DNA of 64,000 bases from Cladocopium goreaui (GCA_947184155.2 CAMXCT020001417.1:71040-135039), one strand, 5' to 3'; shown: positions 38,901 through 44,017, counted from the first letter of the stretch. Made by a program: numbers and translations. The notes: generated by a model not told the origin, from the sequence alone.

Positions 38901-41900
38901 TAAATGATGTTAAATGGTTAAGAGTAGCTGATGGTGGCTAGATTCGTGGTACTTGATCCGCCTGGCATGGGATCCCACAGAAATTGTGATGAGAACATCG
39001 CAGGCTGTAACTAAGAAATACCAACGATATATAGCAATACCCTCCGGTAATGACTAACATAGCTATTGAAAATTGCCATAGAAATAGTTGATTAACCCAT
39101 TAAACATGGTTATTTTCCATAGTTATGTTAGTTTACCAGAGGGTAAGTAATCCACAGGCTGTAACGATACTGCTGAGTAACTAACTTTGGAACATCTACA
39201 GGCTGTAACTAAGAATATATAGTACTGGTTGGTGGTTTGGAACATTTTTTGTTCCATAATATATTGGGAATAATGATCCCAAGTGACTTTCATATTTTTC
39301 AGAGGGGGAGGTCCGGTAGGTCAACCACCAACCAGAGTATATAGCATGGCTGTGTGATGCATGCGAGGGATGGCCCAATCTGCTGGGCTTAGGGCTGCGA
39401 GGTTCCAATTAGAAACCTATGGTGTTGGGGATCCCCCATTTTCAGAAACCTCCTTTTACGATCTTTTATGGGTGTGTCACCATGCTTAGCTAGGCAGAAG
39501 TTTGGAACCTGGGGCTAGGATTCAAATGTCGGGTGCTGAAGTTTGACATGTGAAGGACATGTGAAGGACATGTGAAGGACATGTGAAGGACATGTGAAGG
39601 ACATGTGAAGGACATGCCCAGGGTGGAGTATTGTATCCAAAGCCCATGGGTGTTTCACCAATATGAATCAGTTTTACTGCATTTTGAACCACTTTCATTT
39701 TCGGTGCATGGAATGCAAGCAATATTAAAGCTATATAGCTGATGTTTTTTCTATGATGGTGAGCCCCCAAATTTCAGGCGATATTGAGTCTGCAGTTGTT
39801 GATTCCCATGCAGTGCTGAGCCCTGCTCCACTTTGTGGGATGCCTACAGAAACAGTTGGTGTTCAGCAACTTTTCCCATGGGTTAATGTGGTATCGAAAA
39901 ATATCAGGTACGTTATAAATTTATGGTATATAATTATATATATAATTATATATATATATATCATATATATATATATATATATCACATATATATATATATA
40001 TCATATATATATAGAATCATCCCCAAATAGATGGAGAAGTAAATCACCATCAAATTAGTAGGGATTTACTTTTCCATATATTTTTGAGGATGACTATATA
40101 GCTATAGAACATCTACATTTTTCCCACGCGCTCGTAGGTCTTACTTGCAACGCTCTTATCAACGATGAACATCCCCGTCACGGAGACCTTTGGATTGATC
40201 ACAGCCACTTGGTGCGCCGGTACGCAATGTATCGGTTCGGGTTTTCATACTTTTTTTTAATGTTATCTGATGGGATATCATATGGCCCGGTTACCATTAA
40301 TATGTTACTCTTAACATGGTACTGTTTGATATCAGATGATATCAGATGCCATTCTGTTATATTCTATTATGATACCAAAAAAAACTATTTCAAAGGGACT
40401 TTGTATGTTACCATCAAGGCATTGTAGAAGCCTCCCTCACATCTCCTTCCAGTGCTTGGCGAAGCATCCCGGTCAATCCGGGTACCATGATAGACCCAAC
40501 GTCAACCATCACAAACCAATCATTGGGGATGTGTAGCTTTACCACATTCGTCACAACTATCCACCTAGGGGTCATCCTGGTGAGGCTTCCGTGTAAATCA
40601 CTGGCTTTGAGGACATTTACTATGTGTGTTTTAAATGTTTTTTTTACCATTGAAAATGGAGGGTCCAATTCTTCCAAGTCTGAATTATTCCAACGAGAAA
40701 AAACTCAGTTCAGATTTAACCCTCACCATCCGCAAGCTTTTACCGTTGGAAGCGAGTGTGTTTCCATTCGCAGCTGCCATTTCTTCTCGATCGACACCGC
40801 CGAGGCTATCGATTGGCTGTTGGACAGACTCAGGCCTGGGGAATGGTGGAAACACCGAAAGCCAACCGTATGAAAACTCTGCTGGTTGGTTGGTGGTTTG
40901 GAACATGAATGGATTATGACTTTTGGGAATTTCATGATCCCAACTGACTTTAAGTCATATGATTTTTCAGAGGGGTAGGTCAACCAGCAAGCAGTCTGTG
41001 TATTACAACCACCTAATTCAACCTTTTTCTAAGGCCAACTTGGGTTTTTCAAGGCCCTGGGCTCCGGATTTGGATGACTTGACCAAGATGGGACTTCGAA
41101 GAATTTTTGTCCAGAACCGGGGTTCTTCAATGGTCTTCATCATTTTCTCATATTTTCCCCATGATGATAAGTTTTTTTGGAGGTATATCCCATTGTCATC
41201 CATTTTCGGAATCTGATAGAGATTAAAGTAGATGTTCTGCAGTGTTTACTGGCGACTAGCAAGCATGACAGATGGCAGAGTCTGTCTGAGAACAGGATAC
41301 CCCACATTCCAATGGATTATCAGCATTTTATCATATTTTCCCTAGCAAAATTGCTATTTGCGGGCATCCCCTATTTTCAGACAAACCCATTTGAGAGACT
41401 TTATGAAGCCAAAGAATAAGCTTTTAGATTCTCTTGCTTTCAGAGATCCAGATACACCCGGCCATGCGGGGGATCAATTGGAACTGTGCGTTCAAATTCG
41501 AAATGTGGCGATGTTGGAATGGGATATGTTGGGATTGTCAAACATCAACAAACCAAGGGGTTTGCACCCATCAGCTCTGAGTCGGTGGAAGTGGCTGAAT
41601 CCGAGAGATGGTAGACCGGTCAGCGGCCAGCGACTGCAGGACCTGTGTCAACGTCTACGGAGACGCCTGTGTGGCCGCCGTCGTCGATCGTCGCGCTGGA
41701 GGGACTGCCTTGGAGAACAACGAGAAGGCGAGGAATGCCCAGCTTGTCCCAGGTCATCCCATAATGTGGGTAAAAGAATGCCATTTTTACCACCCATGAC
41801 TGGGAATGGTAAACGTACAAACCAGCCATAAGAATGGTGATGACTGGGGATGTTTTCTTAGTGTTTTACCCACATCACCCTGGATTTGCTGATGATTTTC

Positions 41901-43889
41901 CCACTGTGAAATTTGTGAAAACCAGAAGACCCAGTGGGATTCTTTTCACCGGATCGGCAACTCCACAGAATGACTTGGATTTCTATGAGCAACCCGGCTA
42001 GCCCAATGGTCTGCGATGGTCTCTCATGTTGTGTTCCCTGTTTGACAAAATTGAGTTGTTTCTGAAGAAAAGGTCAGTTTGAGACCCCCACCTGCCAGGT
42101 GAGGGTCTCTAGATTTCAACAAAGGTGGAACTCTTGAACTCATTCACTCCTTCTCCCTCCCTCCCTCCCTCCCTCCATCCCTCCCTCCTTCGCTCCTTCA
42201 CTCATTCACTCACTCACTCACTCACTCACTCACTCACCTAGTCACTATGGATGCAGCTGTGGATGCACATGGGCATGCCTGGACCCAAAGTCCATATCGC
42301 AAGCGCGGGATGCTGCAGTGGAGGGCGCCTGGACCCGAACTCTATATCGCAAGCGCAGGATGCTGTGGAGGGCTCCTGGACCTGAACAGATGCCAGAGAG
42401 AAGGCCAGATAGAATGTCAGAGAGAATGTCAGAATAGATACCAGATAGAATGAATGCCAGAAAGAATGTCAGAATATATGTGCCAGGAAAACATGTCAGA
42501 ATATAGCCATATATAATCATATATACTTCCAGATGGTATGTCACAACTTATTTCAAAATAGTGTGTCAGAATGGGGATTACTCGAAGAAAGTGTTTTTAT
42601 GAAATAGTGTTTCTTTGATGGTTGCTAGGGAAACCGTGGTTGATGGAGACTTTAAACCGCAAAAAATGGAAACAGGAAAAACTAGCAAGAATATGGCTGA
42701 ACGCTGGTGAAGGACAGTAAAATTATTCAATCTGTTGCCATAAACAGGTTGGGGTATATTTACTAAGCAGCTTGAATTATGTTGGGTCACTAATCTCTAA
42801 GATTGGCCTCCGTGGTTGTATGTATGAAAGGTGCTGCTTCAATATCCATTCAAACAAAATAGATAGAAATCTGAGGGGACATGAAGAAAAGTTTTTCAAG
42901 ACACACATATATATATATATATATATATATGTAGAGTATAGGTCTATAACGTTGTTGTATACATATAATATCTATACATACATGAATAAATACATTAAAA
43001 AGAAACCGGAACATCATGTTCAGGTGCGCGTTTGTCGGGATGTTGAATTTTCCACCCCTAGACTGGAGGGACTGTAGCATGTAAAACTATATGTTGGGAG
43101 TATATCCCCTTACATACCCGTTACATAAACCTCATATATGGTAGGTACCTGGAATCAATCGGTTCCTGTTGCATGGCCACTGATTTTTGGGGTGACTCAT
43201 GTTTGTTCAATGGCCATTTCAGGGACCGATTGATTGGAGGTACATACGGTACATACCATACAGGGAATATCCTGACAACACATTGCCTTGTATTAAAAAA
43301 AGTACCTCCCTATTCCTGCTGACTTGTGGAGGAAATCATTGTTCAGACCCGACTTTCTGTAGTCATTTGCCCTGCATCGTCGGCAAAAAACAATCGCTCA
43401 GGGGAAAGGTGAACCTCTTTCTTGAACAGTCCCCAGCATTGGTAATTACCCTCTGTTAATTTAACATAGCCATAGCTATTAAACATGGCCCATATATAGT
43501 TGATTTACCTATTAAAAATGGTGATTTTCCATAGTTATGTTATGTTAGTTTACCAGAGGGTATTTTGCCTGCTGAATATAACTGGATTCCCAGTTGCCAA
43601 GCTGTTGCCAGTGCAAGGTGGTGCCCCAACAGTTATGTTGGCTGTAAACCAACAAACAAAACAATTCCAACATGGGCACCAAAATCCATGGTTCAGTGGT
43701 TAATTGTAAATCCATTGAATTTCCTATTTATGGTGGTTAAAAAGTTAAACAATTTTCTACCATCATTTTCTATGGTGAAATACCCATGGTTATACCAATT
43801 GACCAGCACTGCCTGGTAAAGCACCGCGGCAGTCGCTTCTTCGCCCGCCGCCGAAAGCTGAGGAAGACTTCACCTGTCTCTCTGCCTGA
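13638..43889 (+). CDS. SLC1/DAACS-family amino-acid or dicarboxylate symporter gene (exons scattered; 5' end not found)
   Basis: Carriers of this family move acidic or neutral amino acids or dicarboxylates across membranes using Na+ or H+ gradients. Their signatures appear here in family order on the + strand: end of TM2/TM3 (13638), a pre-TM4 'LVPKN' segment (20054), LGxxG (26873), GVFLI (29273), HP2-preceding FSTSQMATTIP (34495/34652), NMDGT of TM7 (35396), TM7b (37078), LLATL..IP of HP2 (39850/40138), DWLLDRLRT and VNVxGD of TM8 (40774/41640), and a polar C-tail with stop (43822). Exons from 34448 on fit in phase except one or two junctions. Exons before that are tentative. Introns are long (up to several kb) and carry most of the MITE copies here. 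Substrate cannot be told. The N-terminal exon(s) with TM1 were not found. Confidence 0.7.
14585..14640 (-). repeat. Family B end fragment, reversed
   Basis: Reads CCCAATATATGGAAAGTCAT ... CCAAACCACCAATCAG, the complement of the left half of copy 3. It is the only reverse-oriented B sequence seen. Confidence 0.65.
14661..14773. repeat. Family C element, copy 3
   Basis: TACCCTCTGGTAAATTCACA to TTAATTTACTGGAGGGTA. Its core is the reverse complement of the core of copy 2, so C cores can sit in either orientation between near-identical ends. Confidence 0.75.
15129..15253. repeat. Family D element, copy 2
   Basis: TACAGGATGGTGCCCCCCAGTT to GGGGCACCACCTTGTA, with GTTGGTTTATAAACCCCATT mirrored inside. 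Confidence 0.8.
15316..15379. repeat. Family D fragment
   Basis: Right part only, ending GGGGGCGCCACCTTGTA. Confidence 0.5.
15489..15615. repeat. Family D element, copy 3 (right end lost)
   Basis: Starts TACAAGGTGGTGCCCAGTG and continues through GTTATAAATTTGATAACATA, but the closing GGGCACCACCTTGTA is missing. Confidence 0.55.
16384..16491 (+). repeat. Family B element, sub-type B2, second copy
   Basis: CTGGTTGGTGGTTTCAAAC to GGTTAAAACCACCAACCAG, with GGGATGTCATCC and ATTTTTCAAGATGG as in the copy at 873. A TA microsatellite follows directly. Confidence 0.8.
17471..17600. repeat. Family H inverted repeat, copy 1
   Basis: GATCCAATTGATGGAGGTAC at the left and GGTACCTCCAATCAATCGGA at the right. 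The interior includes CATATGAATTGTGGGGATAT. Confidence 0.6.
18122..18234. repeat. Family E inverted repeat, copy 1
   Basis: ATTCCCTATGGATCC at one end and GGATCCATAGGGAAT at the other. Inside, AGGTACGGCT occurs twice in direct orientation, separated by AGTAAATTATACCCCAGTCC. Confidence 0.8.
18436..18570. repeat. Family D element, copy 4
   Basis: TACAAGGTGGTGCCCCAGTT to GGGGGCAGCACCTTGTA. Internal arms GCTAAGTTGGTTTATAAGTC and ATTATAAACCAACGTT. Confidence 0.8.
18776..18884. repeat. Family A element, copy 7
   Basis: TACCCTCTGGTAAACATACA to GTTAGTTTACCAGAGGGTA; centre CACTATAAATAGCCATG. Confidence 0.85.
19107..19310. repeat. Dispersed repeat, possibly SINE-like, copy 1
   Basis: CCCCACCTGCCAGGTGAGGG, then TCTCTAGATTACATCAGAGTTG, a CTCC-rich tract and, at the end, repeats of GTCAGATAGAATGTCAGA. 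The same order recurs at 42087-42540, and the CTCTAGATTTCAACA part at 31105. The middle is open in + frames (for example ASSSSSGSLGSQPRAQKISV), which may be chance. Confidence 0.5.
19474..19620. repeat. Family A element, copy 8 (expanded)
   Basis: TACCTTCTGGTTATTTAAC to GTCAAATAATGAGAGGGTA. The interior is longer than usual because of extra sequence (CGGTCTGTTAACGGTCTGCG, a direct duplication). Confidence 0.7.
19671..19768 (+). CDS. Transporter exon (hydrophobic segment), tentative
   Basis: After GCTTAG the frame reads DVLCILISYVWMYAVAAFLV then VFLSTRQIIQSSQ: a membrane helix followed by a polar turn, as expected after TM3. The frame then continues EDSSGPDPRWRNLF. A GA donor after CACAG would keep phase 0 with the next exon. 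Confidence 0.35.
20054..20152 (+). CDS. Transporter exon with LVPKN motif
   Basis: Starts after a T-rich tract and CCGCAG: ILNIFDQLVPKNVAAGHPIN, then WKSEPLDSLNSFK. In SLC1 proteins the segment before TM4 reads FLDLIRxLxPxNxxxA, which this matches. The 3' border may be a GA donor (CAAG/GATATG). The frame stays open a little further. Confidence 0.5.
20363..20469. repeat. Family A element, copy 9
   Basis: TTATTTA sub-type. The left arm has GGTTATTTAACAGTTTGCC where the right arm has GGCTATGTAAAATAACC. Confidence 0.8.
20812..20935. repeat. Family G inverted repeat, copy 1
   Basis: GATACTGTGGATGGTTGC, AAAATCCTGCACCACC on the left; GGCGCAGGATTTCGCAACC and ATCCACCGTATGATC on the right. Between are AACCCCTATAAATTATGGGA. 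Confidence 0.8.
21557..21662. repeat. Family A element, copy 10
   Basis: Near-canonical: TACCCTCTGGTAAACTAACA left arm, CCAGAGGGTA at the right, with the right arm changed to GCTTTGTGTATGTTTACC. Confidence 0.85.
21999..22135 (+). CDS. Coding-like island, unknown
   Basis: After TGTTATAG the frame reads VNRRHRELVKKFSPCIDVGS then NPLGPIRVYRTGCPLRPS. It lies inside the transporter locus but does not match the family, so it may be a loop exon, another gene or chance. Frames on the - strand are also open. Confidence 0.2.
22619..22730. repeat. Family I inverted repeat, copy 2
   Basis: GGGGGTTCCATAGTCATGGGG left; GGGGTACCCCCATGGATTGG and AAACCTCCAT right; ATCCCATCTATAAATGGATG in the centre. Confidence 0.7.
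22971..23065. repeat. Family F inverted repeat, copy 1
   Basis: CCCATAGGATCCATG(CT) left and GCACCATGGATCCGTCATGGG right. ATATGGTAACATGGATCCCA and TCAATATACCCCCTTTATGT inside. Confidence 0.8.
24539..24627 (+). repeat. Family B element, copy 5
   Basis: CTGGTTGGTGGTTTGGAAC to AAACCACCAACCAG. The internal acceptor-like site is shortened to TTTCTCAGATTGG. Confidence 0.8.
24780..25140. repeat. Simple-sequence cluster
   Basis: AAT/ATG-rich tract (24780-24890), TA runs, then (GTT) and (GTC) triplets at 24985-25035 and another TA run at 25105-25130. Confidence 0.8.
25859..25910 (+). CDS. Coding-like island, unknown
   Basis: After CGCCCAG: VCSLVLAGSARFNLNDMGTA. It lies in the transporter locus between the LVPKN and LGxxG exons, but the match to the family is not convincing. 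Confidence 0.2.
26873..26932 (+). CDS. Transporter exon (LGxxG segment)
   Basis: Twenty codons between GGCGGAG and CAG/GTCAAA: ALLGAVLASLGQDGMDGMHQ. It corresponds to the end of TM4 and the LGxxG turn (family pattern FGIALxxLGexG). Phase 0 on both sides. Confidence 0.45.
27604..27706. repeat. Family I inverted repeat, copy 3
   Basis: GGGGGTTCCATAAATGGGGA left, GGAAACCTCCATATAG right. The last AG is followed by a coding-like stretch (ENNYAPTYTLVLPLLR) and GTATGC. Confidence 0.65.
28367..28447 (+). CDS. Transporter exon (TM5), tentative
   Basis: After TTTTACAG: AFYVSGLWTWKSLFKTWKMW, then AKKMPI. It fits the family segment FFxxLNEVVMKIVxWIMxxAPIG, and the next exon supplies GVFLI. The donor is not canonical as read (ATTG/AACC), and another + frame is open too. 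Confidence 0.35.
28536..28654. repeat. Long imperfect palindrome
   Basis: AAGGTTTATGGTACTTATAA at the left end and its complement at the right end. Nearer the centre GTTAACTTGTAACTATGGTA pairs with TACCATAGTTACAAGTTAAT. It resembles family D interiors without D ends. Confidence 0.8.
29273..29347 (+). CDS. Transporter exon (GVFLI segment), tentative
   Basis: After TTAATTCCAG: GVFLIWVSNTTFDGIAV, then GPTRCWSFYRA. In the family, APIGVFFLI opens TM6. The frame is open upstream as well (WLIPGVFLIW), so the 5' border is not certain. Confidence 0.4.
29446..29565. repeat. Family G inverted repeat, copy 2
   Basis: GATGATACGGCGGATGGTTG, CGAAATCCTGCACCACC left; GGTGCAGGATTTCG and ATCCACCGTATGATA right. 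Close to copy 1 at 20812. Confidence 0.8.
29662..29761 (+). repeat. Family B element, copy 6
   Basis: Full-length: CTGGTTGGTGGTTTGGAAC to TTGAAACCACCAACCAG, TTTTTCAGAGGGG inside. Confidence 0.85.
29874..29971. repeat. Family F inverted repeat, copy 2
   Basis: CCCATAGGATCCATGGTGCT left, AGCACCATGGATCCTATGGG right. This copy has the most complete ends of the two. Confidence 0.85.
29999..30196 (+). CDS. Coding-like island, unknown
   Basis: Open + frame: YEAAGIFLCVELWNIYVPN, NRTPLQFSVVRHALTED, TANFDAARLVIFTLIISH, ending in TAA. Could hold a TM6 exon of the transporter but no diagnostic residue is present. The - strand is open as well. Confidence 0.25.
   Translation, partial: VQYEAAGIFLCVELWNIYVPNENRTPLQFSVVRHALTEDTANFDAARLVIFTLIISHPSLLAKPY
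30626..30740. repeat. Family E inverted repeat, copy 2
   Basis: ATTCCCTATGGATCCATGG to GGATCCATAGGGAT, with AGGTACGGCT and AGGTACGACT and the shared AGTAAATTATACCCCAGTCC. Confidence 0.85.
31080..31260. repeat. Dispersed repeat, possibly SINE-like, copy 2
   Basis: TAGCTCAGTTGG (31088-31099) is a perfect tRNA-type A-box. It is followed by CTCTAGATTTCAACACAGC, shared with 42110, and a C/T-rich tract. No B-box was seen. The GC-rich end (31190-31270) is open in several frames. Confidence 0.4.
31278..31414. repeat. Family D element, copy 5
   Basis: AAAGTGGTGCCCCAGTTCGG left, GGGCACCACCTTGTA right, internal TTCATAAGTCCAATAACTAG. Confidence 0.75.
32051..32139. repeat. Family I inverted repeat, copy 4
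   Basis: CATCCATGGGGGTTTCCATA left, GGGGGTACCACCATATTAGG right; TCATCCATGACTTGTATGAT in the centre, as at 10330. Confidence 0.6.
32331..32434 (+). repeat. Family B element, copy 7 (possible exact intron)
   Basis: CTGGTTGGTGGTTTGGAAC to CACCAACCAG. Upstream (32237-32332) the frame reads MGDLTSGTLGFKSAEGIG then FQSFFSTNPTRNKA, up to GCTG/GTTGG. Downstream VSVFRSASG follows in compatible phase. Spliced at its own ends the element would be removed precisely. Confidence 0.7.
32941..33115 (+). CDS. Coding-like island, unknown
   Basis: Open frame: LLNGLEMVNELPVGIWVVPV then VRCPFLGEETLERSSDIVL. The GIWVVPVV part is hydrophobic and could be a membrane segment of the transporter, but the match is weak. 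A - strand frame is open too. Confidence 0.25.
33124..33238. repeat. Family I inverted repeat, copy 5
   Basis: TGGAGGTTTCCTACAATAGG left and CCATGACTATGGAAACCTCCA right; GGGGTACCCCC and GGGGGACCCCC inside each arm. The best-preserved I copy. Confidence 0.75.
33474..33575. repeat. Family A element, copy 11 (right end lost)
   Basis: TACCCTCTGGTTATTTAACA start. The right arm stops after CCATGGC and runs into TATATAAGGTAAG. It lies just upstream of the exon at 33592. Confidence 0.7.
33592..33648 (+). CDS. Candidate internal exon, unknown or transporter
   Basis: Nineteen codons between GAAATAG/GTCCTG and CCGCAG/GTGAGATG: VLELSNWCELTKGPCEVPQ. The donor GTGAG is strong. It sits inside the transporter locus but matches no family motif. 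Confidence 0.35.
33830..34053 (+). CDS. Coding-like island, unknown
   Basis: Open + frame: MGSTMSQTVADSRRVVLVW, then SLPLNIEVAIVAEPRFGSTW and HLVEDTYSLVR. A possible donor is CTCTG/GTACGC. Not assignable to the transporter. Confidence 0.25.
34448..34495 (+). CDS. Transporter exon (before the serine-rich loop)
   Basis: After TTTTGCCAG: AFSTVLDHHIHRKGF, ending TTT T/GTTACC (phase 1). With the next exon it makes KGFSTSQMATTIPDV, matching the family's AFSTSSSxATLPVT hairpin. The family A element starts 2 bp inside the intron. Confidence 0.5.
34498..34610. repeat. Family A element, copy 12 (fills most of an intron)
   Basis: TACCCTCTGGTTATGACA to TGTCATAACCAGATGGTA. It occupies 113 of the 156 bp of the predicted intron 34496-34651. 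Confidence 0.8.
34652..34690 (+). CDS. Transporter exon (serine-rich-loop equivalent)
   Basis: After GCTTCCAG: STSQMATTIPDVV, with the first Ser codon split. Donor T/GTAATG, phase 1. SLC1 carriers have SSSATLP here, part of the HP1 hairpin lining the substrate site. The dinoflagellate copy has SQMATTIP. Confidence 0.55.
34862..34884 (+). CDS. Possible micro-exon of the transporter
   Basis: After ATTCTAG: FLTPRLNE (first codon split), then GTGTTT. It would bridge the HP1 exon and the exon at 35014 in phase, but at 23 bp it rests on phase logic only. Another frame reads FDTAIERS. Confidence 0.25.
35014..35066 (+). CDS. Transporter exon (before NMDGT)
   Basis: After GGATTTCAG: GGVTPSNLINNRGAVGLG, ending TTG GG/GTTTCC (phase 2). 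This equals the family stretch LGVxxxVxxFVLPLGAT. Joined to the next exon it gives VGLG-INMDGTG, with a Gly codon completed across the junction. Confidence 0.5.
35218..35339. repeat. Family A element, copy 13 (intronic)
   Basis: TACCATTTGATAAACTAACA to GTTAGTTTACTGGATGGTA; the arms carry short internal duplications (CCATAGCTGCCATAGC). Confidence 0.7.
35396..35425 (+). CDS. Transporter exon with NMDGT motif
   Basis: After GCCACGCCCAG: INMDGTGMY. NMDGT in TM7 binds Na+ and substrate in all SLC1 transporters and is the strongest single motif here. The 3' border is not resolved: family alignment wants a break after MY, but no GT/GC is there. A GC donor two codons earlier (ACTG/GCATG) is possible. 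Confidence 0.7.
35447..35550. repeat. Family A element, copy 14 (intronic)
   Basis: TACCCTCTGGTTATTTAACA left, TTAAATAACCAGATC right (terminal GGGTA lost). Begins 20 bp after the NMDGT exon. Confidence 0.75.
35720..35768. repeat. Perfect 14-bp inverted repeat
   Basis: CTCAAAGTCGGCCA at 35720-35733 and TGGCCGACTTTGAG at 35755-35768, 21-nt spacer with GTAAGATATC. A direct repeat CTTAACAGATAGACC follows. Confidence 0.75.
35814..35932 (+). CDS. Candidate exon, unknown
   Basis: After CTTAACAG: IDHNDHEERFEWMDGQV, ASCPLGYVCQLMFVANIS, QPMK. Protein-like composition, but its place in the transporter is not supported by the family alignment. Confidence 0.3.
35933..37077. other. Intronic stretch
   Basis: TA microsatellites at 35945-35980 and 36118-36180. 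A patch at 36265-36370 is open in two + frames and on the - strand. The rest is AT-rich and unremarkable. Confidence 0.4.
37078..37126 (+). CDS. Transporter exon (TM7b)
   Basis: After GTCCTCAG: DLAVLCLMATLCHGPC, then G/GTTATC (phase 1). It aligns with the EAVAAIFIAQ segment that follows NMDGTALY, with the same spacing if joined after MY. The split Gly/Glu codon fits the next exon. Confidence 0.6.
37620..37700. repeat. TA microsatellite
   Basis: About 80 bp of TA/TATTATA runs inside the 37.1-39.8 kb intron. Confidence 0.9.
38187..38303 (+). CDS. Coding-like island, unknown
   Basis: RSGSSFPFAFCRTQPLQDGY then RQRNGGSCHFTPLTSS after ATGCCAG. Lies inside a predicted intron. A family D-like tail (GTTGGTGAACAGAACTCC) follows. 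Confidence 0.2.
38482..38584. repeat. Family A element, copy 15
   Basis: TACCCTCTGGTAATTTAACA to GTTAAATTACGAGAGTA. One terminal base pair is lost on the right. Confidence 0.75.
39038..39145. repeat. Family A element, copy 16
   Basis: TACCCTCCGGTAATGACTAA to GTTAGTTTACCAGAGGGTA. A phrase CAGGCTGTAACTAAGAA occurs on both sides of this element and of the B copy that follows. Confidence 0.8.
39225..39335 (+). repeat. Family B element, copy 8
   Basis: CTGGTTGGTGGTTTGGAAC to CACCAACCAG. Internal duplication AGGTCCGGTAGGTC after TTTTTCAGAGGGGG. Confidence 0.8.
39545..39615. repeat. 11-bp tandem repeat, about 6 units
   Basis: GACATGTGAAG repeated without change, then GACATGCCC. Confidence 0.9.
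39850..39890 (+). CDS. Transporter exon (start of HP2 region)
   Basis: After GCCTACAG: ETVGVQQLFPWVNV (Glu codon split with the preceding exon), ending GTG/GTATCG, phase 0. It matches the family stretch LSLGQQLTIVL. An upstream acceptor at 39778 and the stronger-looking donor CAG/GTACG at 39908 exist, but the latter breaks the frame of the next exon. Confidence 0.6.
39930..40102. repeat. TA microsatellite followed by a short inverted repeat
   Basis: TA runs 39930-40012. Then TCATCCCCAAATAGATGGAG pairs imperfectly with TTTTCCATATATTTTTGAGG. Confidence 0.7.
40138..40219 (+). CDS. Transporter exon (HP2 hairpin)
   Basis: After GCGCTCGTAG: VLLATLLSTMNIPVTETFG, then LITATWCA, ending G/GTACGC. Family: VLTATLASIGAAGIPxAGLVT, with the invariant Pro of HP2. 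The exact donor is open: GTGCGC, GTACGC or GC at 40223 give different phases. Confidence 0.7.
40220..40773. other. Intron of the transporter gene
   Basis: Contains a long + frame (40428-40773) in the same frame as the next exon (EASLTSPSSAWRSIPVNPG and further). It could include extra exon sequence, but the family alignment leaves no room for it. Confidence 0.4.
40774..40833 (+). CDS. Transporter exon (TM8, DWLLDRLR)
   Basis: After CATTCGCAG: CHFFSIDTAEAIDWLLDRLR. The donor is GC (CTCAG/GCCTGG). Joining AG to the G of the next exon rebuilds the Arg codon and gives DWLLDRLRTCVNVYGD, the TM8 signature. The Asp residues bind Na+/substrate in known members. Confidence 0.8.
40882..40994 (+). repeat. 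Family B element, copy 9 (inside an intron)
   Basis: CTGGTTGGTTGGTGGTTTGG to GTCAACCAGCAAGCAG. The left end has a duplicated GTTG. It sits inside the 806-bp intron 40834-41639, not at its borders. Flanking frames are deceptively open on both sides. Confidence 0.75.
41640..41752 (+). CDS. Transporter exon (TM8 end and C-tail)
   Basis: After CGACTGCAG: TCVNVYGDACVAAVVDR, then RAGGTALENNEKARNAQLVP, ending CCA G/GTCATC. VNVxGDxxxAxIV is the last family signature (Asp of the third Na+/substrate site). The charged tail is cytosolic in known members. Confidence 0.8.
42085..42540. repeat. Dispersed repeat, possibly SINE-like, copy 3
   Basis: CCCCCACCTGCCAGGTGAGG, CTCTAGATTTCAACA, then (CTCC) and (ACTC) runs at 42158-42238, two copies of a GGACCYRAA..TATATCGCAAGCGC unit (42275-42360) and a tail of CAGATAGAATGTCAGA-type repeats. 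Same order as at 19107. Confidence 0.55.
43143..43253. repeat. Family H inverted repeat, copy 2
   Basis: AGGTACCTGGAATCAATCGG left, GGGACCGATTGATTGGAGGTAC at the right. Confidence 0.65.
43447..43562. repeat. Family A element, copy 17 (intronic)
   Basis: TACCCTCTGTTAATTTAACA to GTTAGTTTACCAGAGGGTA, so the arms come from two sub-types. Lies in the last transporter intron. Confidence 0.8.
43612..43655. repeat. Family D left-end fragment
   Basis: GCAAGGTGGTGCCCCAACAG then GTTGGCTGTAAACCAAC. Confidence 0.5.
43822..43889 (+). CDS. Transporter terminal exon, likely
   Basis: After GGTAAAG the frame in phase with 41752 reads APRQSLLRPPPKAEEDFTCL, then SA and TGA. A proline- and charge-rich cytosolic tail is plausible. 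The phase match is the main support. Another frame (RGSRFFARRRKLRKTSPV) is also open. Confidence 0.45.
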
Positions 43890-44017
43890 GTTCTACGGGC
43901 GTAACTTGACAGCGGATGTTCAGAACGGGTGCAGGAAATGGTCGTGGACTCACCAACTTGGTCCTTAACCTTGGATGGCTAGTTGAATCCTTTAGTTTAA
44001 ATTAAAAAACACCATAA

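Noticed and set aside
39545-39615. CRISPR-like regular array
   Set aside because: Units are directly abutting 11-mers with no spacers; a simple tandem repeat.
40995-41140. Exon SVYYNHLIQPFSKANLG.. after a family B element
   Set aside because: Protein-like and bordered by the B terminus, but the SLC1 motif DWLLDRLRT-VNVYGD needs 40833 joined to 41640, which places this inside the intron.
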